A stretch of DNA of 64,000 nucleotides from Verrucomicrobiota bacterium (GTDB taxonomy: Bacteria; Verrucomicrobiota; Verrucomicrobiia; Limisphaerales; UBA1319), in assembly GCA_022709905.1 (NCBI GenBank), contig JAKLHY010000021.1:39395-103394 (forward strand), written 5' to 3'. Under the pieces are notes generated by a model. That model was not told the DNA's origin. It saw only the letters and a list, made by a program, of their open reading frames with translations, and did no database searches. This document shows positions 1-8,321 of the stretch, piece after piece; position 1 is the stretch's first letter; every line of letters begins with the position of its first letter. Made by a program: the position numbers and the translations under genes.

Positions 1-226
1 CATGGGGTCGGCCATTGATGACAAGGGAGCAGGTGCCGCAGATGCCTTCGCGGCAATCGGAGTCGAAAGCGACCGGGTCCTGGCCTGTTTCGATGAGCTC
101 TTCATTGAGCACGTCGAGCATTTCAAGAAAGGACATATCGGGGCTGACGTCGGGGATGGGGTATTCGACGAGGGCCCCTTGGGTCTGGGCGTTTTTCTGT
201 CGCCAGATGCGTAAGGTTAATTTCAT
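1..226 (-). CDS. sdhB: Succinate dehydrogenase/fumarate reductase iron-sulfur subunit (N-terminal part)
   Basis: This is the first 75 codons of the Fe-S subunit that passes electrons from the flavoprotein to the membrane quinone site of complex II. Reverse translation starts MKLTLRIWRQKNAQTQG and reaches a plant-type [2Fe-2S] ferredoxin cysteine cluster, CREGICGTC, at about residues 62-70; the rest lies beyond position 1. The start codon overlaps the stop of sdhA (TAATG, sharing position 226), so translation is probably coupled. The gene order sdhC-sdhA-sdhB and the spacing support the assignment. No aligned gene model could be checked beyond the window edge. Confidence 0.93.
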   Translation of the reverse strand, partial: MKLTLRIWRQKNAQTQGALVEYPIPDVSPDMSFLEMLDVLNEELIETGQDPVAFDSDCREGICGTCSLVINGRPH

Positions 227-2139
227 TACTTGTAGCTCCTCTGGGTCATTTTCAATTCTTCGTAAACCAGGGGTTCTTTGTTGAGCAGGGGGGGGCGGTC
301 ATCGCCCTGATATTCCCAGGCGGCGACGAACGAGAATTCCTGATCATTGCGGAGCGCCTCGCCGTCTTCGGTTTGGAACTCCTCGCGGAAATGACCTCCG
401 CAGGATTCGCGGCGCATCAGGGCATCCTGGCAGAGCAATTCGGCGAATTCCATGTAATCGGCGACGCGTCCGGCCATTTCGAGGGCCTGGTTAAATTCCA
501 TGGGTTCGCCGCTGACGTTAAGGGTCCGCCAGAATTCGTCGCGCAATTCGGGGATACGTTTGAGGGCGGTTTTGAGGCCGTTTTCGGTTCGGCTCATGCC
601 GCATTTTTCCCACAGGAGTTTCCCGAGTTCGCGATGGAGGGATGTGGGGGTGTGTTTGCCGTGGCCGGACAGGAGTTTTTTGATGCGGCTTTCGACGTCG
701 GCGGCAGCTTTTTTGAACTCGGCGTGGTCGGTGGCGGGCTTAAACTTTTTGGCAGTGGCGAAGTAATGTCCCAGGGTTTGGGGCAGGATGAAGTAGCCGT
801 CGGCGAGGCCCTGCATAAGGGCGCTGGCGCCGAGGCGGTTGGCGCCGTGATCGGAGAAGTTGGCTTCGCCGATGACGAAGAGGCCCGGGATGTTGCTCAT
901 GAGGTGGTAGTCGACCCACAGTCCGCCCATGGTGTAATGGACTGCGGGGTAAATGCGCATGGGCTGTTGGTAGGCGTCCTCTCCGGTGATGCACTCGTAC
1001 ATTTCGAACAGGTTGCCGTAACGTTCCTGGATGACCTCGAGTCCGAGGCGTTTGATGGAATCGGCAAAATCGAGGTAGACGCCGAGACCGCTGGGGCCGA
1101 TGCCGCGGCCTTCGTCGCAGACGACCTTGGCGGCGCGGGAGGCGATATCGCGGGGGGCCAGGTTGCCGTAGGTGGGGTAGCGGCGTTCGAGGTAGTAGTC
1201 GCGTTCGTTTTCGGGGATCGAGCTTGGGAGGCGCCGGTCGCCTTTATTGGCCGGGACCCAGACGCGTCCGTCATTGCGCAAGGACTCGGACATGAGGGTC
1301 AGCTTGGACTGGTGATCGCCGCTGACGGGGATGCAGGTGGGGTGGATTTGGGTGAAGCAGGGATTGGCGAAGGCGGCCCCTTTTTTATAGGCGCGGTAGG
1401 TGGCGGTGACATTGCAATTGCGGGCGTTGGTGGAGAGGAAGAAGGCATTGCCATAACCGCCTGTGGCCAGGACGACGGCATCGGCGGCATGGACGCCGAT
1501 CTTGCCGTTGACCAGATCGCGGACCACGATGCCTTTGGCTTGTCCGTCGACGACCACCAGGTCCAGCATTTCGGTTCGGGAGAACATTTTCACGCCGCCA
1601 GCCGCGATCTGACGCGACAAGGCCTGGTAGGCGCCCAGCAAGAGCTGTTGTCCGGTCTGGCCGCGGGCGTAAAAGGTGCGGGAGACCTGAGCTCCGCCAA
1701 ACGAACGATTGGCGAGCATGCCGCCGTATTCGCGGGCGAACGGGACGCCTTGGGCGACGCATTGATCAATCACGCGAGAACTCAACTCGGCCAAGCGGTA
1801 GACGTTGGCGTCGCGAGCCCGAAAATCGCCCCCCTTGATCGTGTCGTAGAACATCCGATGGACGCTGTCGCCGTCGTTGGCATAATTCTTGGCGGCGTTG
1901 ATGCCGCCCTGGGCGGCGATGCTGTGGGCGCGGCGCGCGCTGTCCTGGTAGCAGAAACATTTAACCTGATAGCCCAGTTCCGCCAGCGAGGCGGCCGCCG
2001 AAGCGCCAGCGAGGCCCGAACCCACGACAATGACCTCGAATTTTCGCTTATTGGCGGGATTGACCAGTTTGGTGTCGAGCACGAAGTGGTGCCATTTCTT
2101 TTCCAGCGGACCAGCGGGGATGCGGGCATCGAGTTTCAT
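226..2139 (-). CDS. sdhA: Succinate dehydrogenase/fumarate reductase flavoprotein subunit
   Basis: The 637-residue catalytic subunit oxidises succinate to fumarate (or the reverse) using covalently bound FAD. An N-terminal FAD-binding motif (VVGSGLAGASAAASLAELG, about residues 38-56) is followed by the segment HSIAAQGGINAAKNY, which contains the expected flavin-attachment histidine region, and by the catalytic capping-domain residues. RLGASALMQGLADGYF near residue 440 is the conserved FAD C-terminal motif. The length and the LDARIP...W leader fit the long, Bacillus/Wolinella-type (non-E. coli) flavoprotein, which pairs with a single cytochrome b subunit as found here. It lies 18 bp after sdhC and overlaps the sdhB start by one base. 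Confidence 0.96.
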   Translation of the reverse strand: MKLDARIPAGPLEKKWHHFVLDTKLVNPANKRKFEVIVVGSGLAGASAAASLAELGYQVKCFCYQDSARRAHSIAAQGGINAAKNYANDGDSVHRMFYDTIKGGDFRARDANVYRLAELSSRVIDQCVAQGVPFAREYGGMLANRSFGGAQVSRTFYARGQTGQQLLLGAYQALSRQIAAGGVKMFSRTEMLDLVVVDGQAKGIVVRDLVNGKIGVHAADAVVLATGGYGNAFFLSTNARNCNVTATYRAYKKGAAFANPCFTQIHPTCIPVSGDHQSKLTLMSESLRNDGRVWVPANKGDRRLPSSIPENERDYYLERRYPTYGNLAPRDIASRAAKVVCDEGRGIGPSGLGVYLDFADSIKRLGLEVIQERYGNLFEMYECITGEDAYQQPMRIYPAVHYTMGGLWVDYHLMSNIPGLFVIGEANFSDHGANRLGASALMQGLADGYFILPQTLGHYFATAKKFKPATDHAEFKKAAADVESRIKKLLSGHGKHTPTSLHRELGKLLWEKCGMSRTENGLKTALKRIPELRDEFWRTLNVSGEPMEFNQALEMAGRVADYMEFAELLCQDALMRRESCGGHFREEFQTEDGEALRNDQEFSFVAAWEYQGDDRPPLLNKEPLVYEELKMTQRSYK

Positions 2140-2157
2140 GGAAATCAGAGGAATAAA

Positions 2158-2838
2158 TTACTTGATCAGGCCGGAAAGGACGGCCACGGGAATGGACAGG
2201 CTTCCCAATCCGTAGAATACGGCCACGACGATGGCCAGGCGGTCCAGGAACCATCGGAACATCTGGTTTCGCAGACCGAAAGACTGGAACATGCTGCTGA
2301 TGCCATGGCTGAGGTGAAAGCTAAGGAGGCTGGTTCCCAAGATGTAGAAACAGGAGATCCAGACGTTGGAAAAGCCCTGAATCATCATCCGGTAGACATC
2401 GAGATATCCCGTCACCGGATCCTTCATGCCGGCATATTCGGGATGGAACGCCTTGACGGTGAAATGAAGGAGGTGATAGACGATGAAGCACGCCACGACC
2501 AGGCCGGTCACAATCATGGTCCGCGAGGCATAGCTGGCCTCCACCGGATCCGGACAGGCGTACCCGACCGGCCGCGCCCGTTTGTTCTCCGCCCAAACCT
2601 GGATGGCCAGGAAGACGTGAAGACCCGCCACGACCAGGAGAAAAAGACGGAAAGCCCAAACCATCAGAGGCTTGGATTGCAGGAAGTGAGCGTAGGTGTT
2701 CAGGGCCTCAGGCCCCAGGAATATTTGCAAATTACCCAGCAGATGCACGACGACAAAACCGAACAGCATGCATCCCGTGATGGCGAGCAAATACTTCTTG
2801 CCAATCGAGGAACCCAATAGCCTGAACCATTTTTTCAT
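2158..2838 (-). CDS. sdhC: Succinate dehydrogenase cytochrome b subunit
   Basis: A 226-residue membrane anchor of the b558 type, with five hydrophobic segments and several histidines suitable as haem ligands (for example VVHLLGNLQIF, HLLHFTVKAFH and FHLSHGISSMFQSFG). Such single-subunit anchors bind two haems and carry the quinone site. The ORF stays open to 3006, but the upstream residues are low-complexity and the conserved region begins at MKKWFRLLGSSIGKKYLLAITG, so the ATG at 2838 was chosen. There is no clear Shine-Dalgarno. It is the first gene of the sdhCAB operon, reading away from the symporter. Confidence 0.92.
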   Translation of the reverse strand: MKKWFRLLGSSIGKKYLLAITGCMLFGFVVVHLLGNLQIFLGPEALNTYAHFLQSKPLMVWAFRLFLLVVAGLHVFLAIQVWAENKRARPVGYACPDPVEASYASRTMIVTGLVVACFIVYHLLHFTVKAFHPEYAGMKDPVTGYLDVYRMMIQGFSNVWISCFYILGTSLLSFHLSHGISSMFQSFGLRNQMFRWFLDRLAIVVAVFYGLGSLSIPVAVLSGLIK

Positions 2839-3014
2839 GAACGCTGTGTTGTCGCTGTTTGTAACGTCATTTTCTCGGCGCCGCTTTGACGCCCGCCCGG
2901 CGCCGCAGCATGCTGGAAGATCAAACAAATATCCTGGCGGGCTGCAACCCTGATGGAGACCATCCGACGCGCGCCGGAATGTAAACGCCGCCGGGGAACG
3001 CGTCAACGCAGTTG

Positions 3015-3086
3015 ATTCAATATTTAGGCAAAATAATAAAATATATTAATAAAACTATAATACTGTCGCTGCGGGATCAATCCCGC
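3015..3086 (+). promoter_or_regulatory. AT-rich block with TATAAT box and a perfect inverted repeat
   Basis: Within GC-rich surroundings, 3015-3062 is almost pure A/T. It contains a consensus -10 hexamer TATAAT at 3056-3061 on the plus strand, but no good -35 seventeen bases upstream. Directly after it is GCGGGAT-CA-ATCCCGC (3071-3086), a perfect 7-bp inverted repeat. The block separates divergent sdhC and the recQ relic/symporter, so it may contain promoters for both. No transcription data are available. Confidence 0.35.
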
Positions 3087-3103
3087 GGTCCAGCCTGTCG
3101 CAT

Positions 3104-3283
3104 GACTCTCGCTTCAGAGCCGGGAACAATCGGCGCGCGCTCTTCCTGGCCTATTTTGGCGAGCGTTGTCCCGAATCGTGCTGCGGCGGATGCGACAACT
3201 GGATGGAGCCACGGGTGGAGTATGAAGGGACAGGGGATGCCATTGGTAAGAAAGGCCTTGGCATTTGGCTGTTAACGGGATAA
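3104..3283 (+). pseudogene. recQ helicase zinc-domain relic
   Basis: Between sdhC and the symporter one plus-strand frame (3104 to the TAA at 3281-3283) reads ...NNRRALFLAYFGERCPE, then SCCGGCDNWMEPRVEYEGTG. This strongly resembles the RecQ zinc-binding module, whose usual pattern is C-R-R-x-x-L-L-x-Y-F-G-E...C-G-x-C-D-N-C followed by a short P-rich linker. The first cysteine (expected before RR) is asparagine and the last is tryptophan, and there is no helicase core upstream because the frame runs into the AT-rich block. It is therefore a dead fragment of a RecQ-family DNA helicase and not a gene. The identification rests on motif recognition. Confidence 0.62.
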
Positions 3284-3294
3284 TCCCCTGGGGC

Positions 3295-4764
3295 ATGCGT
3301 CTCTTCACGATATGGGATTGGGTCGTGGTGGCAGCCTACCTGGGGGGCATCATCGTATTTGGGATCTGGATAGGCCGGGGGCAGAAGACCACGCGGGATT
3401 ATTTTCTTGGAAGCAGGAATGTGCCGTGGTGGGGGGTAGGTTTATCGATTATCGCGACGGAGACCAGCGCGCTGACGTTCATCGGAGTGCCGGCAATGGC
3501 CTATGGCGGCGACTTGAGTTTCATTCAGATCATCCTGGGGTATGTGGTGGCTCGGGTGATTTTGGCGGCGGTTTTGGTGCCGCATTATTTTCGGGGGGAG
3601 GTCTATTCGCCGTATCAGTTGATTACGCGGGTGTTTGGGCCGGGTGCGGGTCGGATGACGGGAGGGTTGTTTTTACTGAGCGGGACATTGGCGGCGGGCG
3701 TGCGGGTGTATGTGACCAGCATACCGTTGCAGCTGATGTTGGGGATCAGCCTGTTTTGGGCGGTGATTTTATTTGTTTTACTGAGTTGGATTTACACCTG
3801 TGTGGGGGGCATCAAGGCGGTGATTTGGACGGATGTGATTCAGCTGGTGCTGTTTTTAGGGGGGGGGATGTTTACGATGGTATATCTGGGGACTCTGGCG
3901 CCGGGCGGTTGGACATCGGCGATGGCGATGGCGGGTGAGGCGGGCAAGTTGCACTGGTTGAACATGGAATTCGGCTGGGGGATGCCTTTTAACGTATGGA
4001 TGGGTTTATTGGGGGGGACGGTCCAGGTGATGTCCTCGCATGGGGCGGATCAGTTGATTGTGCAGCGGGTATTATCTTGCAAGGGTGTGCCGGACGGGCG
4101 GCGGGCGCTGATGCTGAGTGCGGTGTTGATTCTGCCGATATTCCTGATGTTTCTGATGGTGGGCATTCTGCTGTGGGTTTTTTATCAGCAGCATCCGTTG
4201 CAGATGCCGTTGCCGGCGAACCAGGCGGGGCTCAAGCAGAACGACTATCTGTTTCCGATCTTCATTTTGACAGAAATGCCGCCGGTGATCCGGGGGCTGT
4301 TGGTGGTGGCGGTTCTTTCGGCGGCGATGTCGTCGATCAGTTCGGCGTTATCGGCTTTGGCCTCGGTATCGACGATGGATTTTGCGGGCTGGATTCGGCG
4401 GGGGAAGAGCGGCGGGGCGCCGGGGATATTGGGGGGGCGATTGGCGACGTTATTTTGGGCGGTGATGCTGGTTTTGGTGGCCTATGCGAGTCGGGAGGCG
4501 GAGTTGGTATTGAACCTGGCTTTTTCGCTGAGCGGGATTACAAGCGGGGCGTTGTTGAGCGGGGTATTGCTGGCGCTGTTTGCTCCGGGTGTATCTCCGG
4601 CATCGGTGGTAATCGGGCTGGTGGGTTCGGTGGGAACGCTGGTGGCGATCCAGTGGGGGGCGGGGCAGGGGGTGGCCTGGCCCTGGTATACCTTGATTGG
4701 AACGGGGGCGGGACTTGGGGCGGCGGGTGTAATTGCCGCTTGCAGCGGGCGTCATGGCCGCTAA
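3295..4764 (+). CDS. Sodium:solute symporter (SSS family)
   Basis: A 489-residue integral membrane protein with about 13 hydrophobic segments. The N-terminus (WDWVVVAAYLGGIIVFGIWIG), then RDYFLGSRNVPWWGVGLSI and ATETSALTFIGVPAMAYGGDLSF, is typical of SSS transporters that co-import sugars, amino acids, sialic acid or similar solutes with Na+. The substrate cannot be read from the sequence. A TTG-initiated frame opens 30 bases earlier (3265), but that segment overlaps the recQ relic; the ATG at 3295 places the first membrane helix normally. It ends nine bases before the hemX-like gene, so it could be cotranscribed with the haem genes. Confidence 0.88.
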   Translation: MRLFTIWDWVVVAAYLGGIIVFGIWIGRGQKTTRDYFLGSRNVPWWGVGLSIIATETSALTFIGVPAMAYGGDLSFIQIILGYVVARVILAAVLVPHYFRGEVYSPYQLITRVFGPGAGRMTGGLFLLSGTLAAGVRVYVTSIPLQLMLGISLFWAVILFVLLSWIYTCVGGIKAVIWTDVIQLVLFLGGGMFTMVYLGTLAPGGWTSAMAMAGEAGKLHWLNMEFGWGMPFNVWMGLLGGTVQVMSSHGADQLIVQRVLSCKGVPDGRRALMLSAVLILPIFLMFLMVGILLWVFYQQHPLQMPLPANQAGLKQNDYLFPIFILTEMPPVIRGLLVVAVLSAAMSSISSALSALASVSTMDFAGWIRRGKSGGAPGILGGRLATLFWAVMLVLVAYASREAELVLNLAFSLSGITSGALLSGVLLALFAPGVSPASVVIGLVGSVGTLVAIQWGAGQGVAWPWYTLIGTGAGLGAAGVIAACSGRHGR

Positions 4765-4773
4765 CTTAGGGCT

Positions 4774-5595
4774 GTGTCCTGGTTTACTGATCGGCACTGT
4801 TTTGCGTTGGCCGTGGTCATCTACGGGGTGGCCATGATGCACTCGTTTTTTCTTTGGCGTCAGGGATTTCGCCGGCACGATTTCATTAACTATGGGATTC
4901 TGTTTCTCGGTTTTTTATTTCACACGACGGCGATGTTGAAACGCGGGTTTTCACTGGAGCGCTGTCCGATCCACAACCTGTTTGAGGCGACGATGTTCAT
5001 CGATTGGACGATCGTGACGGTCTATCTGGTCTTGGGGGTGGTGCCGCGGTTGCGTCATTTGGGGGCGTTTGCGACGCCGCTGATCGTGTCGTTGGGGGTT
5101 TTCGCGCTGATGCCGGACCTGGACGGGGCCGGTTTGGAGCCGCAGTTCGGGCATTGGTGGACGAGTCTGCATGCGGCGCTGAGTCTTTTGGCGTATGGGG
5201 CTTTCGGGTTGAGCGCGGTGGCGGCGTTGATGTATTTGACCCAGGATCATGACTTGAAGTTCCAGAAGTTCCGGGCGGTTTTTTCGCTGTTGCCGTCCAT
5301 TCAGCGACTCGAGGGCTTGGCTGTGCGGCTGGTTTTTTGCGGGGTGGTGTTATTGGGGATGGGGTTGTTGGTGGGTTTTGCCGGGGTGAAGCAGCAGTAT
5401 GGAGTGTATTACAAGTCAGATCCCAAGATCCATTGGTCTTTGTTGGTTTGGATGTTTTATTTGGGGATATTAGTGGCCAAGGGCTGGTATGCGCAGCGTG
5501 GCCGACGTTTCGCCTGGGGATCAATTGGTGGATTTATCTTTGTGCTCCTGACGTTTTGGGGGTTTAATCTCTTTTCCACGATTCATCATCCGTAA
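4774..5595 (+). CDS. HemX/CcsA-like cytochrome c assembly membrane protein
   Basis: A 273-residue protein with eight predicted membrane helices and the CcsA/CcmC-family signature around WWTSLHAALSLLAYGAFGLS (about residues 126-145). CcsA proteins handle haem during cytochrome c maturation. The shorter homologue HemX lies beside hemA in Firmicutes and influences glutamyl-tRNA reductase amount. Here it lies four bases before hemA, so the HemX-type role is the better guess. The start is GTG at 4774, since no in-frame ATG precedes the first helix. Direct biochemical function is uncertain. Confidence 0.78.
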   Translation: MSWFTDRHCFALAVVIYGVAMMHSFFLWRQGFRRHDFINYGILFLGFLFHTTAMLKRGFSLERCPIHNLFEATMFIDWTIVTVYLVLGVVPRLRHLGAFATPLIVSLGVFALMPDLDGAGLEPQFGHWWTSLHAALSLLAYGAFGLSAVAALMYLTQDHDLKFQKFRAVFSLLPSIQRLEGLAVRLVFCGVVLLGMGLLVGFAGVKQQYGVYYKSDPKIHWSLLVWMFYLGILVAKGWYAQRGRRFAWGSIGGFIFVLLTFWGFNLFSTIHHP

Positions 5596-5599
5596 GCCG

Positions 5600-6658
5600 A
5601 TGCCGATTGTTGTCATAGGTTTGAGTCACCACACCGCGCCGGTGGAGGTGCGTGAGAAACTGGCCTTTTCGGAGGCCATGATTCCGGAGTCTTTGACCAG
5701 AATGTGCGAGCAGGGACTGGCGCAGGAGGCGGTGATTCTGTCGACATGCAACCGGGTGGAGATTTACGCGGTGACTCAGGAGCCGGCGTTGATGGCGCAT
5801 GCGAGTCTGAAGCAATTTCTTCGGGATGCGCATCAATATGAGGAACCGCTGGACAACTCGGTCTATTTCCGGGGGGAACCTCAGAGTCTGGAACATTTAT
5901 TCCGGGTGGCTTGCGGGCTGGATTCGATGGTGCTGGGGGAGACCGAGATCCTGGGCCAGCTGAAACACGCGTATGAGCTGGCCCGATTGAACAAGAGCAC
6001 GGGGAACCAGCTGAACCGGGTATTTCAGAAGGCGTTTAACGTGGCCAAACAGGTGCGGACCGAGACGAACATCCAGCGGGGCAGCGTATCGGTGGCCAGT
6101 GTGGCCGTGGAACTGGCGGAGAAGATTTTCAGCACCTTGAAGGGGCAGCATGTCATGGTTTTGGGGGCCGGGGACACGAGCGAGAAGACCGCGCGGGCGT
6201 TGATGAGCCGGGGGGCGGGAAGCCTGGTGGTGTCCAACCGCACGTTTGAGCGCGCCCAGGCTTTGGCGGCGGAGCTGGGGGGGCGGGCGGTTTCCTTTCA
6301 TGACTGGCCCAAGATTTTCGAGCCGATTGATATTGTGATCAGCTGCACGGCGGCGCCCGATTATCTGATCGACCGCACCCTGCTGGGGCCCCTGATGAAG
6401 GAGCGTAAGAACCGTCCTTTGCTTTTGATCGATATCGCGGTGCCGCGCGATGTGCAGCCCGAGGTCAACCTGTTGGACAACGTTTACCTATATAACATCG
6501 ACGATCTGCAATCGATAGCGGACAGCTATTTGAGGAGCCGGCAGGAGGAAATTGCCCACTGTGAGAAGATCATTCGTGAGAAGATTCGGGCATTGCTTGG
6601 CCGGCGGGGCGAGTCCGACTCCTCGGTATCGGGCGGGTTGGCTTTGGGAAAATCCTGA
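5600..6658 (+). CDS. hemA: Glutamyl-tRNA reductase, short form
   Basis: Reduces glutamate on tRNA-Glu to glutamate-1-semialdehyde, the first committed step of C5 haem synthesis. The catalytic domain has VIGLSHHTAPVEVREKLAF and STCNRVEIYA with the nucleophilic Cys50. GLDSMVLGETEILGQ is the conserved glutamate-recognition segment, and the NADPH domain carries VLGAGDTSEKTARALMSRG. The protein is 352 residues against roughly 410-450 in the family: it stops in the first helix of the dimerisation domain (after SYLRSRQEEIAHCEKIIREK). The stop overlaps the hemC start (TGATG), so this is not an obvious frameshift. Operon with hemX-like and hemC. Confidence 0.93.
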   Translation: MPIVVIGLSHHTAPVEVREKLAFSEAMIPESLTRMCEQGLAQEAVILSTCNRVEIYAVTQEPALMAHASLKQFLRDAHQYEEPLDNSVYFRGEPQSLEHLFRVACGLDSMVLGETEILGQLKHAYELARLNKSTGNQLNRVFQKAFNVAKQVRTETNIQRGSVSVASVAVELAEKIFSTLKGQHVMVLGAGDTSEKTARALMSRGAGSLVVSNRTFERAQALAAELGGRAVSFHDWPKIFEPIDIVISCTAAPDYLIDRTLLGPLMKERKNRPLLLIDIAVPRDVQPEVNLLDNVYLYNIDDLQSIADSYLRSRQEEIAHCEKIIREKIRALLGRRGESDSSVSGGLALGKS

Positions 6659-7758
6659 TGCCATCGTCCTCGTCAACCTCGAAGCGGATAGTGGTGGCGA
6701 CGCGAGGCAGCGCCCTGGCGTTGGCGCAGGCGCATCAGGTGGTTGATCATCTTCGGCGATTGAAGCCGCGGGAGCGCTTTGAGATCAAGATCATCAAGAC
6801 CTCGGGGGACAAGCTGCAGACGGCATCGTTGGCGCAGTCTGTGGAAGGCCTGTCGAAAGGGTTGTTTACGAAGGAACTGGAGGCGGCCTTGCTCGAGGGC
6901 GAGGCCGATTTGGCGGTGCACAGCCTCAAAGATTTGCCCACGGAGCTGCCGCAAGGGCTCAAGCTGGGAGCGGTATGTCGGCGGGCGGATGTCCGGGATG
7001 TCCTGATTTATCGGGACATAGGGGGTGTCCGCGAGGAGGAGCATCGCCGAGCCCTTGCGGTGGAGGACTGGTCGCCGGGCCAGCTGCGTCATCGAGGCTT
7101 TGAACCGGGGCTGAGGTTGGTGGGGTTGCCCGAGGGCGCCATGTTGGCGACTAGCAGTGTTCGGCGGCAGGCGCAAGTTGCGGCGGTCAGGCCAGACCTG
7201 CGATTTGTCTCGATTCGGGGCAACGTGGGAACCCGGTTGCAGAGACTGGTCCAGCGGCCGGAGATCGATGCAATTCTGTTGGCGGCGGCGGGATTGGCGC
7301 GGTTGCAGGTGAAGTTTCTCGAACGCGGCAGGATGCGGGCGGGGCCGGGGCTTCCCCTGGGGATTCAAGGTCCGGATGCGGTGGTGTTATCGCGATTGCT
7401 GGTTTCCTTTTTGGAGCCGGAGGATATGCTGCCCTGTGTTGGCCAGGCGGCGATTGGTTTGGAGGTGCGGGAGAAGGACGACGGCACGGAATGGATCTGT
7501 CAGGCTCTCAACCATGTGCCGACCTGGCAAAGCGTCACGGCCGAACGGACCTTTTTGCATGCCTTGGGGGGCGGCTGTCAAACCCCTGTGGGAGCCTATG
7601 CGCGGGTGGTGGGTCACCGGCTGGATTTTCAGGCGATCTCGTTTCGAACCCAGCCTCCTGTCCGGATTCAACTCAGCGCGCCTTTGAAGGACGCCGCGGC
7701 CTTGGGGGAACTCGCGGCCCGGAAGATCCTGGAAAACGGAGAATCCGGCGGGGCGTGA
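6658..7758 (+). CDS. hemC: Porphobilinogen deaminase (hydroxymethylbilane synthase)
   Basis: Polymerises four porphobilinogen molecules into hydroxymethylbilane. Seen: RGSALALAQAHQVVDHLR at the N-terminus, FTKELEAALLEGEADLAVHSLKDLP, ATSSVRRQAQ, RGNVGTRLQRL and GGGCQTPVGAYA with Cys307 for the dipyrromethane cofactor. At 366 residues it exceeds the usual ~310: there are extra segments of about 25 residues before ATSSVRRQ (around residues 120-148) and before PCVGQAAIGLE (around 222-250). It starts on the last base of the hemA stop codon. It converges with fur, with no clear terminator between. Confidence 0.94.
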   Translation: MPSSSSTSKRIVVATRGSALALAQAHQVVDHLRRLKPRERFEIKIIKTSGDKLQTASLAQSVEGLSKGLFTKELEAALLEGEADLAVHSLKDLPTELPQGLKLGAVCRRADVRDVLIYRDIGGVREEEHRRALAVEDWSPGQLRHRGFEPGLRLVGLPEGAMLATSSVRRQAQVAAVRPDLRFVSIRGNVGTRLQRLVQRPEIDAILLAAAGLARLQVKFLERGRMRAGPGLPLGIQGPDAVVLSRLLVSFLEPEDMLPCVGQAAIGLEVREKDDGTEWICQALNHVPTWQSVTAERTFLHALGGGCQTPVGAYARVVGHRLDFQAISFRTQPPVRIQLSAPLKDAAALGELAARKILENGESGGA

Positions 7759-7796
7759 ATCGGGACGAATGAGGAGACAACGGGAGGGTGTTCTCT

Positions 7797-8291
7797 TCAG
7801 GAGGGATCTCGATGAGAGCAGCGTTCGCGTTTCTGACAGAATCCGAGCCGTCGGAATTCCCCGCAGCGCGCGGTGACCTGAAGCGTCATGGAATCCACCT
7901 GGAACCCGAGTTGTTTGCGAATCTGGGATTCGATTTCCGCGAGTTGTTCGCTTTCGAACTCGACGATTTCATCGCAGTCGGTGCAGATGATATGGCTGTG
8001 GGACGGGTGATCGACGTAATTGGGGTCGTAGACTGTTTCTTCTTTGCCGAGGTTGAGGGCCTGGACAAAGCCATTTTGAACCAGCAAAGGAAGGGTGCGG
8101 TAGACGGTGGCGCGGGAGACGGACGGATCGCGGAGTCGAGACCAGGCCAGGAGCTGTTCCGCGGTGAAGTGTTGATCGGTTCCAAAGACCGCTTCGACAA
8201 TCGCGAGCCGCTGGCTGGTCAAGCGCATTTTCCTGCGGGCAAGCAAGGCGAAGAACTCTTTCTTGGCCTCGGTTTTGGCTCGAGCCACCAT
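7797..8291 (-). CDS. Fur-family transcriptional regulator
   Basis: A 164-residue metal-responsive repressor. The winged-helix part has LTSQRLAIVEAVFGTDQHFTAEQL and SVSRATVYRTLPLLVQNGFV, and the dimerisation part has HPSHSHIICTDCDEIVEFE, the histidine/cysteine cluster typical of Fur/PerR/Zur proteins. A late CGEFRRLGFC offers a second cysteine pair. Whether it senses iron, peroxide or zinc cannot be decided from sequence. It begins 30 bases after the sulfatase stop on the same strand, and it converges with hemC, so a link to haem or iron control is attractive but only inferred. Confidence 0.9.
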   Translation of the reverse strand: MVARAKTEAKKEFFALLARRKMRLTSQRLAIVEAVFGTDQHFTAEQLLAWSRLRDPSVSRATVYRTLPLLVQNGFVQALNLGKEETVYDPNYVDHPSHSHIICTDCDEIVEFESEQLAEIESQIRKQLGFQVDSMTLQVTARCGEFRRLGFCQKRERCSHRDPS

Positions 8292-8321
8292 GCGGCCACT
8301 ATACGCGGCCCCCTGGCCAAG

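Noticed and set aside
373..2820. 815-codon plus-strand frame across sdhA/sdhC
   Set aside because: It is the antisense of strongly conserved sdh genes, has a repetitive Ala/Gly/Val/Glu-rich composition typical of GC-driven shadows, and no recognisable domain.
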